Position numbers and translations under genes: made by a program. Below, one piece after another: positions 44,973 through 54,205 of a stretch of DNA of 64,000 nt (position 1 is its first letter; each line of letters begins with the position of its first letter). The notes under the pieces were generated by a model. The model saw only the letters and a list, made by a program, of their open reading frames with translations, ran no database searches and had not been told where the DNA came from. The DNA comes from Clostridia bacterium (GTDB lineage Bacteria; Bacillota; Clostridia; Christensenellales; Borkfalkiaceae): positions 1 through 64,000 of the forward strand of contig CAAGAM010000070.1 of NCBI GenBank assembly GCA_900767815.1, read 5' to 3'.

Positions 44973-47900
44973 ATGAATAAAACAAAGAAAATATTGACCG
45001 GTATACTGTGTCTTGTAACAGCTGTATGCCTTGTTATAGGAATAGGTTCTTTCGGAATCAACGCGAATGCGGATTCGCCCGATTCTCTTGTCATGGCAAA
45101 GGGCGCGGCGGTCAGAATAGACGATTCTTGCACCGGCATGCGTTTTACCGCGGCTATGGGAAAAGCGGCATACGAGAAAATAGCGGATAACGTAGCTTCG
45201 GCGGGAATGTTTATAATGCCCGAGGATTACGTTGCGAAATACGGCGATCTGACAGAGGAAAACCTCTTCGGCGGAAATGCCGTATACAGCGGAGAAATAA
45301 ACGATAAAATAACGATTATAGATATTGTTTACAGAGGAATGACATATTCCGAACAAAACGCGAGATACGAGATAAAGGGTACTATTTCGAATATCATCGA
45401 AAAAAACTATTCCCGCAATTTCATAGCGCGCGCTTATCTTAAGATGAAAGACGGAAGCGTTATTCTTGCCGCTTATGAAGACAACAACTCGGTAAACAAC
45501 GTTCGTTCGATACAAAACGTAGCGAAAATCGCTCTTGCCGACGGTTCTGTCGATTACACGGGCAAAGAGTTGTCCGTTCTCGGCGATTACACCGACTTTT
45601 CGGCTCAGATAAGCGGGGATAGATATTTGCCTCTTTTCGAGCCTCAGGGCAACGGTACGATCGCTTGGGATTCTCTCGAAAAAGCATATAAGTTCTCGTT
45701 TACGTCGAACGATGGCGATGAAAGAGGATTTTGCATAAATTCCGACTTTTTCCGTAAAACAGCTCAGAAAACCGGCGCGACTCAATTGAAATTTAAGATG
45801 AAAGCGGCAAGCTCCGATTTTCAGCATGTTTATTTCGGGTATATGCCGAACTGGATTGCAAGCGGCGATAATATAACTGCTCATTCCGTGACGACGGAAT
45901 ATGCCGAATATTCTTTCGGTTTCGATACGCTTCCGCGCGAAAACGGCTCTTTCAAAACGCCGTTCGTCCTCGCCGTTGCGGGGAAGGGCGTTCAGAGCGG
46001 TCTTTACATAAAGGATATAGAGGTCGTTAAACCGTATGAATTGTCGGCGGCGATCGACGCCGACAAACTTATCGTTGAAGGCGCGAAGGTAAACTTAGGC
46101 GATTTTAAATTTGCCTTAAGTCAAAGCTTTCCCGCGGGCGCAACGGGGAAAGTGCTTAAATCCGACAGAACGGAAGAGATAGGTTGGCAAGGAAATTCGT
46201 TCAAACTTCCCGCAGCCGTTCCCGCAGCCGATTATAAGGCTCTTTCTTTAAGAATGTACGTCGAATGTGCGGAAAAAGACTATGTAAACGCCGTGATGTT
46301 CAAATATGGCGATACAAACGGCGAGAATGTCGTATATAATAAAAATATTCCGACCAATCGTTGGTATAACCTTACCGTAGACGCTTCTTCGATTATAAAC
46401 GACGGCGGAATGATAGAAGGCGTGGCGATGTCGATTGCGACAAGCACTTTTGCGACCGTCTATATCGATTCCGTTTCCCTTTTGCATGATAACGAAGAAA
46501 TCGAGTATCTTGTAAATAACGGCATAACGGAATATTTCGTGCTTATTCCGAATAACGCGTCCGAGACGATTTTAAAAGCGAAAGACGAATTTACGACGTT
46601 GTTTAAAAAAGCGACGAGCGCAACCATTTCGTTCGTTACCGAAGCGGCGGACGGACAGAAATATATTTCGCTCGGCAATACGAGCTTGTTCGAAAACAGC
46701 GGATATTCCGCGGAAGAGGGCGAACTCGGTACAAGCGGATACAAACTTATAACCGAAGGCGCGAATATTTACGTTTGCGGCGCTACCGATACGGCTACTT
46801 TATACGGAGTTTACGGATTGCTTGCGGAATTGTTCGATTTTGACGTTTACTATACCGATTCGTATTCGATAAACGAGGGCGTATATACGCTCGCGCTTCC
46901 CGAACTTAACGTGATCGATATTCCGGATATAGAACATAGAGTGTCGGGCAATTATGGCATAACCTCCGATACAACCGCTAAAGATCGTTTCCGTTATGAG
47001 TATTACGGCGATAATTTTATTCTTGTCGGCGGCGAGGTGAGTCACAATTCGTTGCATTATGTTCAAGGTAAGGCGAACGAAAGCGACGATTGGTATAATA
47101 AGAACGGAAAATCTATTTTCAGTAAGCTGTTAAAAACTCAGCTTTGCTATACGGCAAGGGGTAATTCCGAAGCGTATAACAACATGGTGGCGGCTGCTGC
47201 GAAAACGCTTGAAGACGCTTTGATCGCAAACCCCGATAAAAACGTCGTGACGTTCTCCGAGCAAGATAACTACGACGCATGCAAATGCTCTGCTTGTCAG
47301 AAATCGAATAGCGACGGCTATAACGAAACGGACAGAGTGATCGCGTTCGTAAACGTAGTTTACGGAAAAATTCTCGATTGGTTTAACGGCGACGGCGCCG
47401 AATATAAGCGAGATCTCGACATGGTCGTTTACGCTTATCTTAGCACTGCCGACGCTCCTTTAAAGACAAGACCCGTAAGCGGAGTAAAAATATTATACGC
47501 TCCTATCGGCTTTGATTTTACAAGCGATATAACGGCAAGCATAAACTCTGAGCTTTATGAAGAGGCTCAAAAGTGGAACGAGATGACCGACGAAATATAT
47601 TTCTGGATATATTCGGCTAACTTCTACTATTATCTTGCGCCGTATCTCAACGTCGACGGTATGCAAAGTTATTATAGGTTCGCGAAGTCCGCGGGAGCGA
47701 AATGGATATTCGATCAGGCGCAGCACGATAATACGTTTGCGACGGGATTCGGCAATCTTAAATCCTATCTGGCTTCGAAACTCGCTTGGGACGCGGAATC
47801 CGACATAGCCGCGCTTACGGATAAATTCTTCAACGGATATTTCGGACCCGCAAGCGCGAAAATGCGCGCGTTCTATAACGAATTTAACGCCGCATATAAA

Positions 47901-50147
47901 AACGCAAGCGGTTTGCATATAACGACTTCTTGCCAGGTTCAACCGAAAGCCGAATATTGGACGAAAGACGCGCTTATAGGTTGGGTCGTGGATTGCGCTT
48001 CGGCTTTGGATATGATCGAGCCTCTCAAAACCACAGACAGCGCGGCATATGAAACTTACCGTAAACATATTGTCGGCGAAAGAATTTCCGTTCTGTATCT
48101 TTTGATCGAGCTTTATAGGGGCGAGATCGATGCGGTGACGAAAAACGCATATATCGAAACGTTCAAGTCCGACGTTCTCGAAGCGGGCGTAAGGTATCCG
48201 AGAGAGAGCGGCGCGCAAACTTTTGACGATTTATATAGCAGCTGGGGTACCGCTTCGGCGGTTGCTGCTGTCGCCGACCTTGCAAATCCGAGCGCAAGCG
48301 TTGCGGTAAGCGGCACGGTAACGCAAGTCACCCTTAAAGGCGCAACGGTTTCCGCAAATAATTATGTTGCGGCAAACGGATTGTTGACGCTTAAAGGCGA
48401 ATATCTCGGGGAACTCGGCGAAGGCAACTATGTATTCGGCGTAACTCTTTCCGACGGCGCGATCGATTGGTATGTAACCGTCACCGATAACGAGTTGCCC
48501 GCTTATGAAATCAAAAAAGAATCTTCATACGAAGAGGGCGAAATAACTTTGCCGATCGCTACAAGTAAAGACGGATCTTATCAACGCCTTACGCCGATAT
48601 ATTATCTTGACGGCGAGCAGAAAGAGGAAGGCGAGAGATTAACGCTTAAAGAGGGAACTTACGCCTTAACCGTCAAATTTATGCGTAACGGCAAGTTGAT
48701 TGACGGCGGCGATATTTCCGCCGAGATAGTAGTTCTCGCCAAGTCTTACGTTTTGGGCGATGGGATAGACTTTGCCGAAATTACGTTTGTAAATCTTGAA
48801 GATTTCGGACTTAACAATATTTGGAATCAAGGCGTAGTCGAAGCGTCGGAAGCGCCTATAGGCGCGAACGGTAAGGTTCTTCAAATGTTTAACGGCGAAA
48901 CGGTCGACGTCGGGTCTCACGTTTCTGCCGTAAGACTTAATAATCCTATAACCTTAAAAGACAGAATGAATTATATCAGACTCAGAATGTATATTTCGTC
49001 TTTGTCGGTCACAAAAGCAAATATAAGGTTCTATAGGAGCGACAGAACTAATCATCAAGTAGAACCTGACGTTTGGTACGATTATGCATGCGATATTCAG
49101 ACTAACAAATGGGTAAACGTATATCTTAAAACGTCGGAATTTGCTGTTGACGGGAAAATATCGGGCTATGATTTTATGTGTTCTACAAGTCTTGTCGGAG
49201 GGAAAATATACGTCGACGATATTGCGGTAGTAACCGATAATTACACCTTGGGCGAAGAAATCGATATGACTAACGAAAACGTGTCGGCAGAAAATGCGGG
49301 ACTCAGCGGTCTTTGGAATAAAAACGCGTATCTTATACCCGAGGGCGACGCTAATTACGTTGCGGGCGGTAAGGGCTACGAATACTTCCTTACGACGGAT
49401 GGTTCGCCAAACCTTGCGGGATACATTTCGATAAAAGACGCTATCAAAGTAAAAAATAATTTTAACTACATTCGTCTGAGAATGTACGTTAAATCAAGCG
49501 GAACGAACGCGACGGAATTGCGGTTTTATCGTTCGGACAGAACGAATCATCAGGTAGAGACCAACGTATATTATGATGCCGTTGCGAACGTTGCTGTCAA
49601 CGCTTGGGTAAACGTATACGTTCCGGTTAAATCTTTTGCGATAAACGGTAAGGTAAACGGAATAAAAATCGGCGCGGTAGGACAGACTTCCGTTTCGGGT
49701 ATCTATATCGATGATTTGACGATAACTAAAGTTCAAGGAACCGAAGTGTCGTTAAACGGTTCTCAAATCGGTTATCCCGGGTTCGGTAATCAATGGAATG
49801 ACGGAACGGCGGTAACTAAAGATTATATAGAACTGACTAACGGAGGAAGTTACTCCGCGGCTAAGATAACATTTGCTGCGCCTGTAACGGTTACTACGGA
49901 AAAATCCATGGTAATAACATTGAGCGCGAACGTTAAGCCGTGCAGAATAGCGATATTTAAATATTCCAAAACGGCAGCCGACGTACTTGATTATTACTAT
50001 GATAATTGTCCCGCAAACGAAAGCGTAACCATGACTATCGGTATTTCGCAATTCGTCGAAAACGGAGTTTTGAACGGATTTACTATTGCTCTTTGGGGCG
50101 ATGCAAGCGGCATAGACGTTACGATTGAAGGCGTAATCGTGGTATAA
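44973..50147 (+). CDS. giant secreted DUF4838 protein with tandem C-terminal modules
   Basis: 1724 residues. Signal peptide about 1-34 (ANA-DS). An N-terminal domain (35-200) starts GAAVRIDDSCTGMRFTAAMG, a pattern I associate with secreted clostridial proteins but cannot name. A beta-sandwich (about 205-500) follows. The DUF4838 region (about 505-1085) has SLGNTSLFENSGY, LYGVYGLLAELFDFDVYYTD, HNSLHYVQGKANE and the EQDNYDACKCSACQK cysteine motif. An Ig-like stretch comes next, then two tandem modules with RFYRSDRTNHQVE (about 1255-1425 and 1426-1590) and a final module with YYYDNCPANESVTM, shared with the upstream giant lipoprotein. A GGGGAAAAAAG ribosome binding site. Probably a secreted glycosidase or binding protein. 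Confidence 0.78.
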   Translation: MNKTKKILTGILCLVTAVCLVIGIGSFGINANADSPDSLVMAKGAAVRIDDSCTGMRFTAAMGKAAYEKIADNVASAGMFIMPEDYVAKYGDLTEENLFGGNAVYSGEINDKITIIDIVYRGMTYSEQNARYEIKGTISNIIEKNYSRNFIARAYLKMKDGSVILAAYEDNNSVNNVRSIQNVAKIALADGSVDYTGKELSVLGDYTDFSAQISGDRYLPLFEPQGNGTIAWDSLEKAYKFSFTSNDGDERGFCINSDFFRKTAQKTGATQLKFKMKAASSDFQHVYFGYMPNWIASGDNITAHSVTTEYAEYSFGFDTLPRENGSFKTPFVLAVAGKGVQSGLYIKDIEVVKPYELSAAIDADKLIVEGAKVNLGDFKFALSQSFPAGATGKVLKSDRTEEIGWQGNSFKLPAAVPAADYKALSLRMYVECAEKDYVNAVMFKYGDTNGENVVYNKNIPTNRWYNLTVDASSIINDGGMIEGVAMSIATSTFATVYIDSVSLLHDNEEIEYLVNNGITEYFVLIPNNASETILKAKDEFTTLFKKATSATISFVTEAADGQKYISLGNTSLFENSGYSAEEGELGTSGYKLITEGANIYVCGATDTATLYGVYGLLAELFDFDVYYTDSYSINEGVYTLALPELNVIDIPDIEHRVSGNYGITSDTTAKDRFRYEYYGDNFILVGGEVSHNSLHYVQGKANESDDWYNKNGKSIFSKLLKTQLCYTARGNSEAYNNMVAAAAKTLEDALIANPDKNVVTFSEQDNYDACKCSACQKSNSDGYNETDRVIAFVNVVYGKILDWFNGDGAEYKRDLDMVVYAYLSTADAPLKTRPVSGVKILYAPIGFDFTSDITASINSELYEEAQKWNEMTDEIYFWIYSANFYYYLAPYLNVDGMQSYYRFAKSAGAKWIFDQAQHDNTFATGFGNLKSYLASKLAWDAESDIAALTDKFFNGYFGPASAKMRAFYNEFNAAYKNASGLHITTSCQVQPKAEYWTKDALIGWVVDCASALDMIEPLKTTDSAAYETYRKHIVGERISVLYLLIELYRGEIDAVTKNAYIETFKSDVLEAGVRYPRESGAQTFDDLYSSWGTASAVAAVADLANPSASVAVSGTVTQVTLKGATVSANNYVAANGLLTLKGEYLGELGEGNYVFGVTLSDGAIDWYVTVTDNELPAYEIKKESSYEEGEITLPIATSKDGSYQRLTPIYYLDGEQKEEGERLTLKEGTYALTVKFMRNGKLIDGGDISAEIVVLAKSYVLGDGIDFAEITFVNLEDFGLNNIWNQGVVEASEAPIGANGKVLQMFNGETVDVGSHVSAVRLNNPITLKDRMNYIRLRMYISSLSVTKANIRFYRSDRTNHQVEPDVWYDYACDIQTNKWVNVYLKTSEFAVDGKISGYDFMCSTSLVGGKIYVDDIAVVTDNYTLGEEIDMTNENVSAENAGLSGLWNKNAYLIPEGDANYVAGGKGYEYFLTTDGSPNLAGYISIKDAIKVKNNFNYIRLRMYVKSSGTNATELRFYRSDRTNHQVETNVYYDAVANVAVNAWVNVYVPVKSFAINGKVNGIKIGAVGQTSVSGIYIDDLTITKVQGTEVSLNGSQIGYPGFGNQWNDGTAVTKDYIELTNGGSYSAAKITFAAPVTVTTEKSMVITLSANVKPCRIAIFKYSKTAADVLDYYYDNCPANESVTMTIGISQFVENGVLNGFTIALWGDASGIDVTIEGVIVV

Positions 50148-50158
50148 AAGACTAAATA

Positions 50159-50197
50159 ACATCGCCGGCGAATAAAATTTATCTTCGCCGACGATGT
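50159..50197 (+). other. long intercistronic hairpin
   Basis: A 14-bp stem with one C-A mismatch (50159-50172 with 50184-50197, 11-nt loop) lies between the giant DUF4838 gene and the propeller hydrolase gene. It has no T-run and ends 12 bp before the next ATG, so it may also mask or set translation of that gene. Confidence 0.6.
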
Positions 50198-50208
50198 AAT
50201 TAAGAATT

Positions 50209-51249
50209 ATGGATAAAGTAAAGGATTTTAATTATAAAACAGGTAAAGCACACGTCGCATTGAAACTCGACGGATATTACGTCTGGGATTCGTCGGTCAT
50301 CAAGGCAAACGGGAAATATTATATGTTTGCCTCCCGCTGGAAAGAAGAACTCGGATTCGGTTGGAATTGGCTGTTCAACAGTGAAATCTGTCGATTTGTT
50401 GCGGATAGTCCCAACGGGGAATTTAAGTTCGACGGCGTTGTTTTGCCACGCCGCGGCAGACAGTATTTCGACGGAATGAACACTCATAACACTTGCATAA
50501 AATATTGGAACGGCAAGTATTATCTTTACTATATGGGTACGACTTACGGCGGAGATATCCCTAATGATTATCGTCATATAAAAGAGTTTTACGCTCTCGA
50601 AACATGGAATAGAAAGCGTATAGGAGTTGCGGTCGCGGATAAAATAGACGGAGAGTTTGTTCGTCGTGACGAGCCTCTGCTGGCCCCTCGCGATTGTTCG
50701 CATTGGGATTGCACCATAACGACTAATCCGTCCGTCGTGATTTTGCCGAGCGGTAAAACTTACATGATATATAAATCGCGCAGAGCATACGGAAAGCCTC
50801 TTCAACTCGGCATTGCCGTTGCTGATAAACCCGACGGAAAGTTTGAAAGACTTACCGAAAATCCCATACTGGAATTCGAAAGCGCGGACAAGCATATCGA
50901 AGATCCGTTTTTATGGTATGACGATAGGCGTAAAAAGTTCTGCATGATAGCAAAAGACGACAGCAAAAACGGCGACAGCGGAATAACCGGCGAATGGGGC
51001 GCGGGTTTTTACGCCGAAAGCGACGATTGCGTTCATTTTGAAATAGCGAAAAATCCTAAAGTGTATTCGAGAAATCTCGAATGGTCGGACGGGGAAAAGA
51101 CAACGCAATGCAATTTGGAACGCCCGTCGATTTTATTTGACGAAAACGGTGAACCTATGTATCTTTATTGCGCGAGCGGGTACGGCGAAAGACCGTATGC
51201 GTTCAAAGGCGCGACGTATGTCGCGGGAATAGCTTTGGAGAAAAAATGA
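50209..51249 (+). CDS. five-bladed beta-propeller glycoside hydrolase (GH43/GH117-like)
   Basis: The 346-residue protein has no signal peptide. Propeller blades repeat a WD...NGKYYM/YLYYMG pattern: YYVWDSSVIKANGKYYMFAS (blade 1, catalytic-base-type Asp near 25), TCIKYWNGKYYLYYMGTT, HWDCTITTNPSVVILPSGK, and HIEDPFLWYDDRRKKF with a Glu-Asp pair near 227. The set resembles GH43 and GH117-type enzymes, which remove arabinose, xylose or anhydrogalactose; the substrate cannot be told. It is followed one base later by the SGNH gene. No clear ribosome binding site is visible (AAGAATT precedes ATG). Confidence 0.75.
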   Translation: MDKVKDFNYKTGKAHVALKLDGYYVWDSSVIKANGKYYMFASRWKEELGFGWNWLFNSEICRFVADSPNGEFKFDGVVLPRRGRQYFDGMNTHNTCIKYWNGKYYLYYMGTTYGGDIPNDYRHIKEFYALETWNRKRIGVAVADKIDGEFVRRDEPLLAPRDCSHWDCTITTNPSVVILPSGKTYMIYKSRRAYGKPLQLGIAVADKPDGKFERLTENPILEFESADKHIEDPFLWYDDRRKKFCMIAKDDSKNGDSGITGEWGAGFYAESDDCVHFEIAKNPKVYSRNLEWSDGEKTTQCNLERPSILFDENGEPMYLYCASGYGERPYAFKGATYVAGIALEKK

Positions 51250-51250
51250 C

Positions 51251-51814
51251 ATGAAAAAAGTAACGCTTTTGGGCGATTCCATTCGCCAGATAGGATACGG
51301 TAAAAGGGTTGCCGAAATACTCGGAAAAGACGGCATAGAGGTTTTTCAGCCCGAAGATAATTGCAGATTTGCAAAATACACTCTTCGCATGCTTTTCGAT
51401 TATAAGGAGCAAATCGCGGGGAGCGACGTCATACATTGGAACAACGGGCTTTGGGACGTGAGCAATTTGTTCGGCGACGGACAGTTTTCGTCCACGGAGG
51501 AGTATTGCGAAAATATGCTTCGCATTGCCGATATTCTTTTAAAGATTACGCCAAACGTCGTTTTTGCCACGACTACGCCCGTAAGGAAAGGGTATCCTTA
51601 CCAATCTTGCGAAGATATAGAGAGATTAAACGCGGCGATCGTTCCGCTTTTAAAAGCGAAAAATATAGCGATAAACGACTTATACGGGCTTGTTTATCCT
51701 TTAAAGGAAGAAATTTTGCGCGACGACGATTTAATCCATTTAAATGATCGCGGTATAGAAATTTGCGCGAATCAAGTTGCCGCTTTTATTCGCCGCTGTT
51801 TAAAAGAGGTATAG
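51251..51814 (+). CDS. SGNH/GDSL-family esterase
   Basis: A 187-residue enzyme with the SGNH signature: VTLLGDSIRQIGYG (Ser10), a glycine/asparagine oxyanion block in HWNNGLWD, and the Asp-His pair in DDDLIHLNDRG near the C-terminus. Such enzymes in carbohydrate loci often remove acetyl groups from sugars. It is cytoplasmic, with GGAG inside the preceding gene (51237-51240) and a start two bases after it. It ends the glycan operon. Confidence 0.85.
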   Translation: MKKVTLLGDSIRQIGYGKRVAEILGKDGIEVFQPEDNCRFAKYTLRMLFDYKEQIAGSDVIHWNNGLWDVSNLFGDGQFSSTEEYCENMLRIADILLKITPNVVFATTTPVRKGYPYQSCEDIERLNAAIVPLLKAKNIAINDLYGLVYPLKEEILRDDDLIHLNDRGIEICANQVAAFIRRCLKEV

Positions 51815-51823
51815 AATACTCGG

Positions 51824-51841
51824 AGAGGGATTGATCCCTCT
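51824..51841 (+). terminator. short palindrome at end of glycan operon
   Basis: AGAGGGAT-TG-ATCCCTCT, a perfect 8-bp stem with a 2-nt centre, 10 bp after the SGNH stop. No T-run follows. It probably marks the 3' end of the glycan transcript. Confidence 0.45.
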
Positions 51842-52308
51842 GGTCGGAAGCGTTTCAAAACTCAAAGAAAAATAAGAGATTCAGTTTTGGAAAAGCTCAT
51901 TATTTATTGCGATTGTGACGATACAAAGCACTTTTATTTTGAATTTATATTATACTACTTTTGACTATATAATTAAACAACACAAACGTTCCAAGACGTC
52001 GATTTCTAAAAAAATAATGCAAGAATAAAAAATCCTTGTGTGGCTCTTGTTTGATCCACACAGGCGTTTTTATGCTTTTTTACATTGGAATTGCTGCTTT
52101 GAATTCTGAGTTTAATTTTTTTATCGCTGCTGTACCGAGCATAGATAAGTGTTGTTTTCATAGAATATAGCCGTAAAAAGGCTGTATGCAAAAGGAAATA
52201 ACAACTACAACGTAGATACCCTTACGCCGTATGGATTTTCAAAATGTAGAATAACGGTATTTCCGAGAATTAGATAATATCTTTTATTGCATGAAGGAGA
52301 AAAGTTAA
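51842..52308. other. 467-bp gap with gene remnant only
   Basis: No intact gene. A serine-recombinase remnant lies at 52006-52161 on the minus strand. An inverted pair TGTGTGG/CCACACA surrounds 52039-52060. The rest is AT-rich and unlike coding sequence. GGAG at 52295-52298 serves the next gene. Confidence 0.6.
52006..52161 (-). pseudogene. remnant of a serine recombinase N-terminus
   Basis: On the minus strand from 52161 a frame reads MKTTLIYARYSSDK and then degenerates. MKxxLIYARYSSD is the classic start of large serine recombinases, containing the catalytic serine region. Nothing recognisable follows beyond about 25 residues, so almost the whole gene is lost. It suggests that a second mobile element once lay at this edge of the glycan locus. 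Confidence 0.6.
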
Positions 52309-53106
52309 ATGAGTATTTTAAATATACCGCTTGATATAGTAATAGAAGGCGGACAATCTAATGCCGAAGGAAGCGGAATAGGTCCGGTTAAAAGCGAGTT
52401 CGCTCCGACTAATAATATTTTATATTTAAACGCGGAAAAAGAAGTAAAAACAACCGAATTTGGCTTGGATATATGCTATTTTAATAAGCCGTTTGTAATC
52501 GATATAGCAAAGGAACGTAAGATAAACGATAATATATACGGAGATCTTGCATTAACTTTTTCCGAAGAATATGTAAAAAACGGATTGCTAGATAGTGGGC
52601 GGGCGGTATTGATTGTTCGAGGAGCGATCGGCGGCACGGGTTTTAAAAAGGAACAATGGGGTTTAAACGACATAGTATATAAAAAAATGATAGAAATGAC
52701 CGACTATGCTCTTTCATTAAACAAAAACAACAAAATAATCGCTTATTTATGGCATCAAGGCGAGCATGATGCTTTTGAGGGGAATAGTCCTAAAAACTAC
52801 CATATTCAATTGACGAATATGTTAAAAGACGTGCGAAAAAGATATGGCGAAATACCTTTTATCGCAGGGGATTTTTGTAACGAGTGGAAAAATAAAAATT
52901 TGTCGATATGCAAACCTATCGTAAGCGTAATTCGCCAAGTTATAAAAGAAAACGAGAAAAGTCGTTTCGTAGAAACAAGTGATTTAATGTCTAATAACCA
53001 ACGAACGGGAAACGGCGACGACATACATTTTTGTAGAGAATCATTACATCTGCTTGGTCGCCGGTACTTTAGCGAATGGAAATCCATAGTCGATAAAGAC
53101 TTTTAA
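52309..53106 (+). CDS. sialate O-acetylesterase-like carbohydrate esterase
   Basis: A 265-residue SGNH-fold esterase of the SASA type. Serine nucleophile Ser17 sits in IEGGQSNAEGSG, the oxyanion glycine/asparagine in RGAIGGTGFKKEQWG, the conserved YLWHQGEHDAFEGN block follows (about 145-158), and the Asp-His pair is in GNGDDIHFCRESL near the end. There is no signal peptide, so it acts on imported, acetylated sugars. Codon use is more AT-rich than in the glycan operon, hinting at a separate origin. GGAG at 52295-52298. It stands next to kinase and isomerase remnants. Confidence 0.85.
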   Translation: MSILNIPLDIVIEGGQSNAEGSGIGPVKSEFAPTNNILYLNAEKEVKTTEFGLDICYFNKPFVIDIAKERKINDNIYGDLALTFSEEYVKNGLLDSGRAVLIVRGAIGGTGFKKEQWGLNDIVYKKMIEMTDYALSLNKNNKIIAYLWHQGEHDAFEGNSPKNYHIQLTNMLKDVRKRYGEIPFIAGDFCNEWKNKNLSICKPIVSVIRQVIKENEKSRFVETSDLMSNNQRTGNGDDIHFCRESLHLLGRRYFSEWKSIVDKDF

Positions 53107-53110
53107 CAAT

Positions 53111-53430
53111 ATGTTTTATATAGGTTTAGACATAGGCGGAACAAAGTGCGCCGCGTCGTTGGGATATATCTGCGACGAGGACATAAAAATATGCGATAAA
53201 GATTATTTTTCGACGGCAGACAAATCTCCATATAAAATCTTGCAAAGGTTTTCTTTGTTTATAAAAAAACATTTGAGTAAAGACATACAAGGCATACGAC
53301 ATATGTTTCCAAGATTATGAAAAAAGAGTGTTTGTCGTTCAGTTTGGATATTTGTGAAATTCTGCCTGCGGAATTAGCCGAAAACATAGGGGATATTGCC
53401 GCATTATCTATTGCTAAAGGAGATTTTTAA
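53111..53430 (+). pseudogene. ROK sugar kinase with internal deletion
   Basis: The frame from 53111 starts MFYIGLDIGGTKCAASLG, the phosphate-binding motif of ROK-family glucokinases, and continues to about residue 60. From about 53319, in another frame, a C-terminal ROK tail reads SFSLDICEILPAELAENIG and DIAALSIAKGDF, ending at 53430. Some 200 residues including the zinc site are missing. The gene cannot encode a working kinase. It was probably cotranscribed with the esterase, five bases upstream. Confidence 0.85.
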
Positions 53431-53437
53431 TAATTTC

Positions 53438-54063
53438 ATGAAGAATTCCACAAAAAATATATTAGACGAAGTAGTTAATAGATATCCGCAGTTAAATTCG
53501 ATTAAAAACGATATTTTTCATGCTTATAAATCATTGAGAAGGCATATGAAAACGGGAATAAAATCTTGATTTGCGGCAACGGCGGAAGTGCGAGCGATAG
53601 CGAACATATTGTCGGTGAATTGATGAAAAAATTCAGAAAGCAAAGAAAGATCGACGCTCAAATTTACGGGAAACTTGCAAATTACGGCAATGAAGGCGAA
53701 AAACTCAGGGAAACTTTAGAAGGAAGTTTGAGAGCTGTTTCTTTAACGTCTCATATGGCCTTGAACACGGTATTTTCAAACGATAAAGTTTTTGCCCAGC
53801 AATTATACGGACAAGGAGATAAAGGCGATGTGTTGATTTCGATTTCAACTTCGGGGGATAGCGAAAATTGTGTTTTGGCAACGACTTTGGCAAAAGCAAT
53901 GGAGATAAAGACGATTGCTTTAACGGGGCAAAAAGAAAGCAGACTGTCGGTTTTAAGCGATGTAGCGATAAGAGTTCCCGAAGTAGAAACATATAAAATA
54001 CAAGAGTTGCATTTACCGATTTATCATTGCCTTTGCGCAATGCTGGAAGAAGAATTGTTTTAG
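53438..54063 (+). pseudogene. phosphoheptose-isomerase-like SIS-domain gene, frameshifted
   Basis: The ATG at 53438 gives MKNSTKNILDEVVNRYPQLN and runs to a stop at 53567. In a second frame the sequence continues GNKILICGNGGSASDSEHIV, then SFEGSLRAVSL-like and ISISTSGDSENCVLA, and a C-terminus with PEVETYKIQELHLPIYHCLC, ending at 54063. Together they match GmhA/DiaA-type sedoheptulose-7-phosphate isomerases. The break is a single-base shift near 53555-53560, just before the active-site loop. From TTG 53566 a shortened 165-residue protein could still be made, but it would lack the N-terminal helices. Confidence 0.82.
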
Positions 54064-54205
54064 AAAAAACAAATCAGTTCAATAAAGTAAAAAAAACAAA
54101 AATAGCAACATTAATAATTTTTATTTAGCAGTAAAAAAAACTACAAGTCCCGTAATAAAAAAAACGAGGTAAGCGCGGGGCTGTCTTAGCTTGCAAAAAG
54201 CATTG

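Noticed and set aside
44958..45884. 308-codon minus-strand frame opposite the start of the giant DUF4838 gene
   Set aside because: The plus strand has signal peptide and domains; the antisense frame has none.
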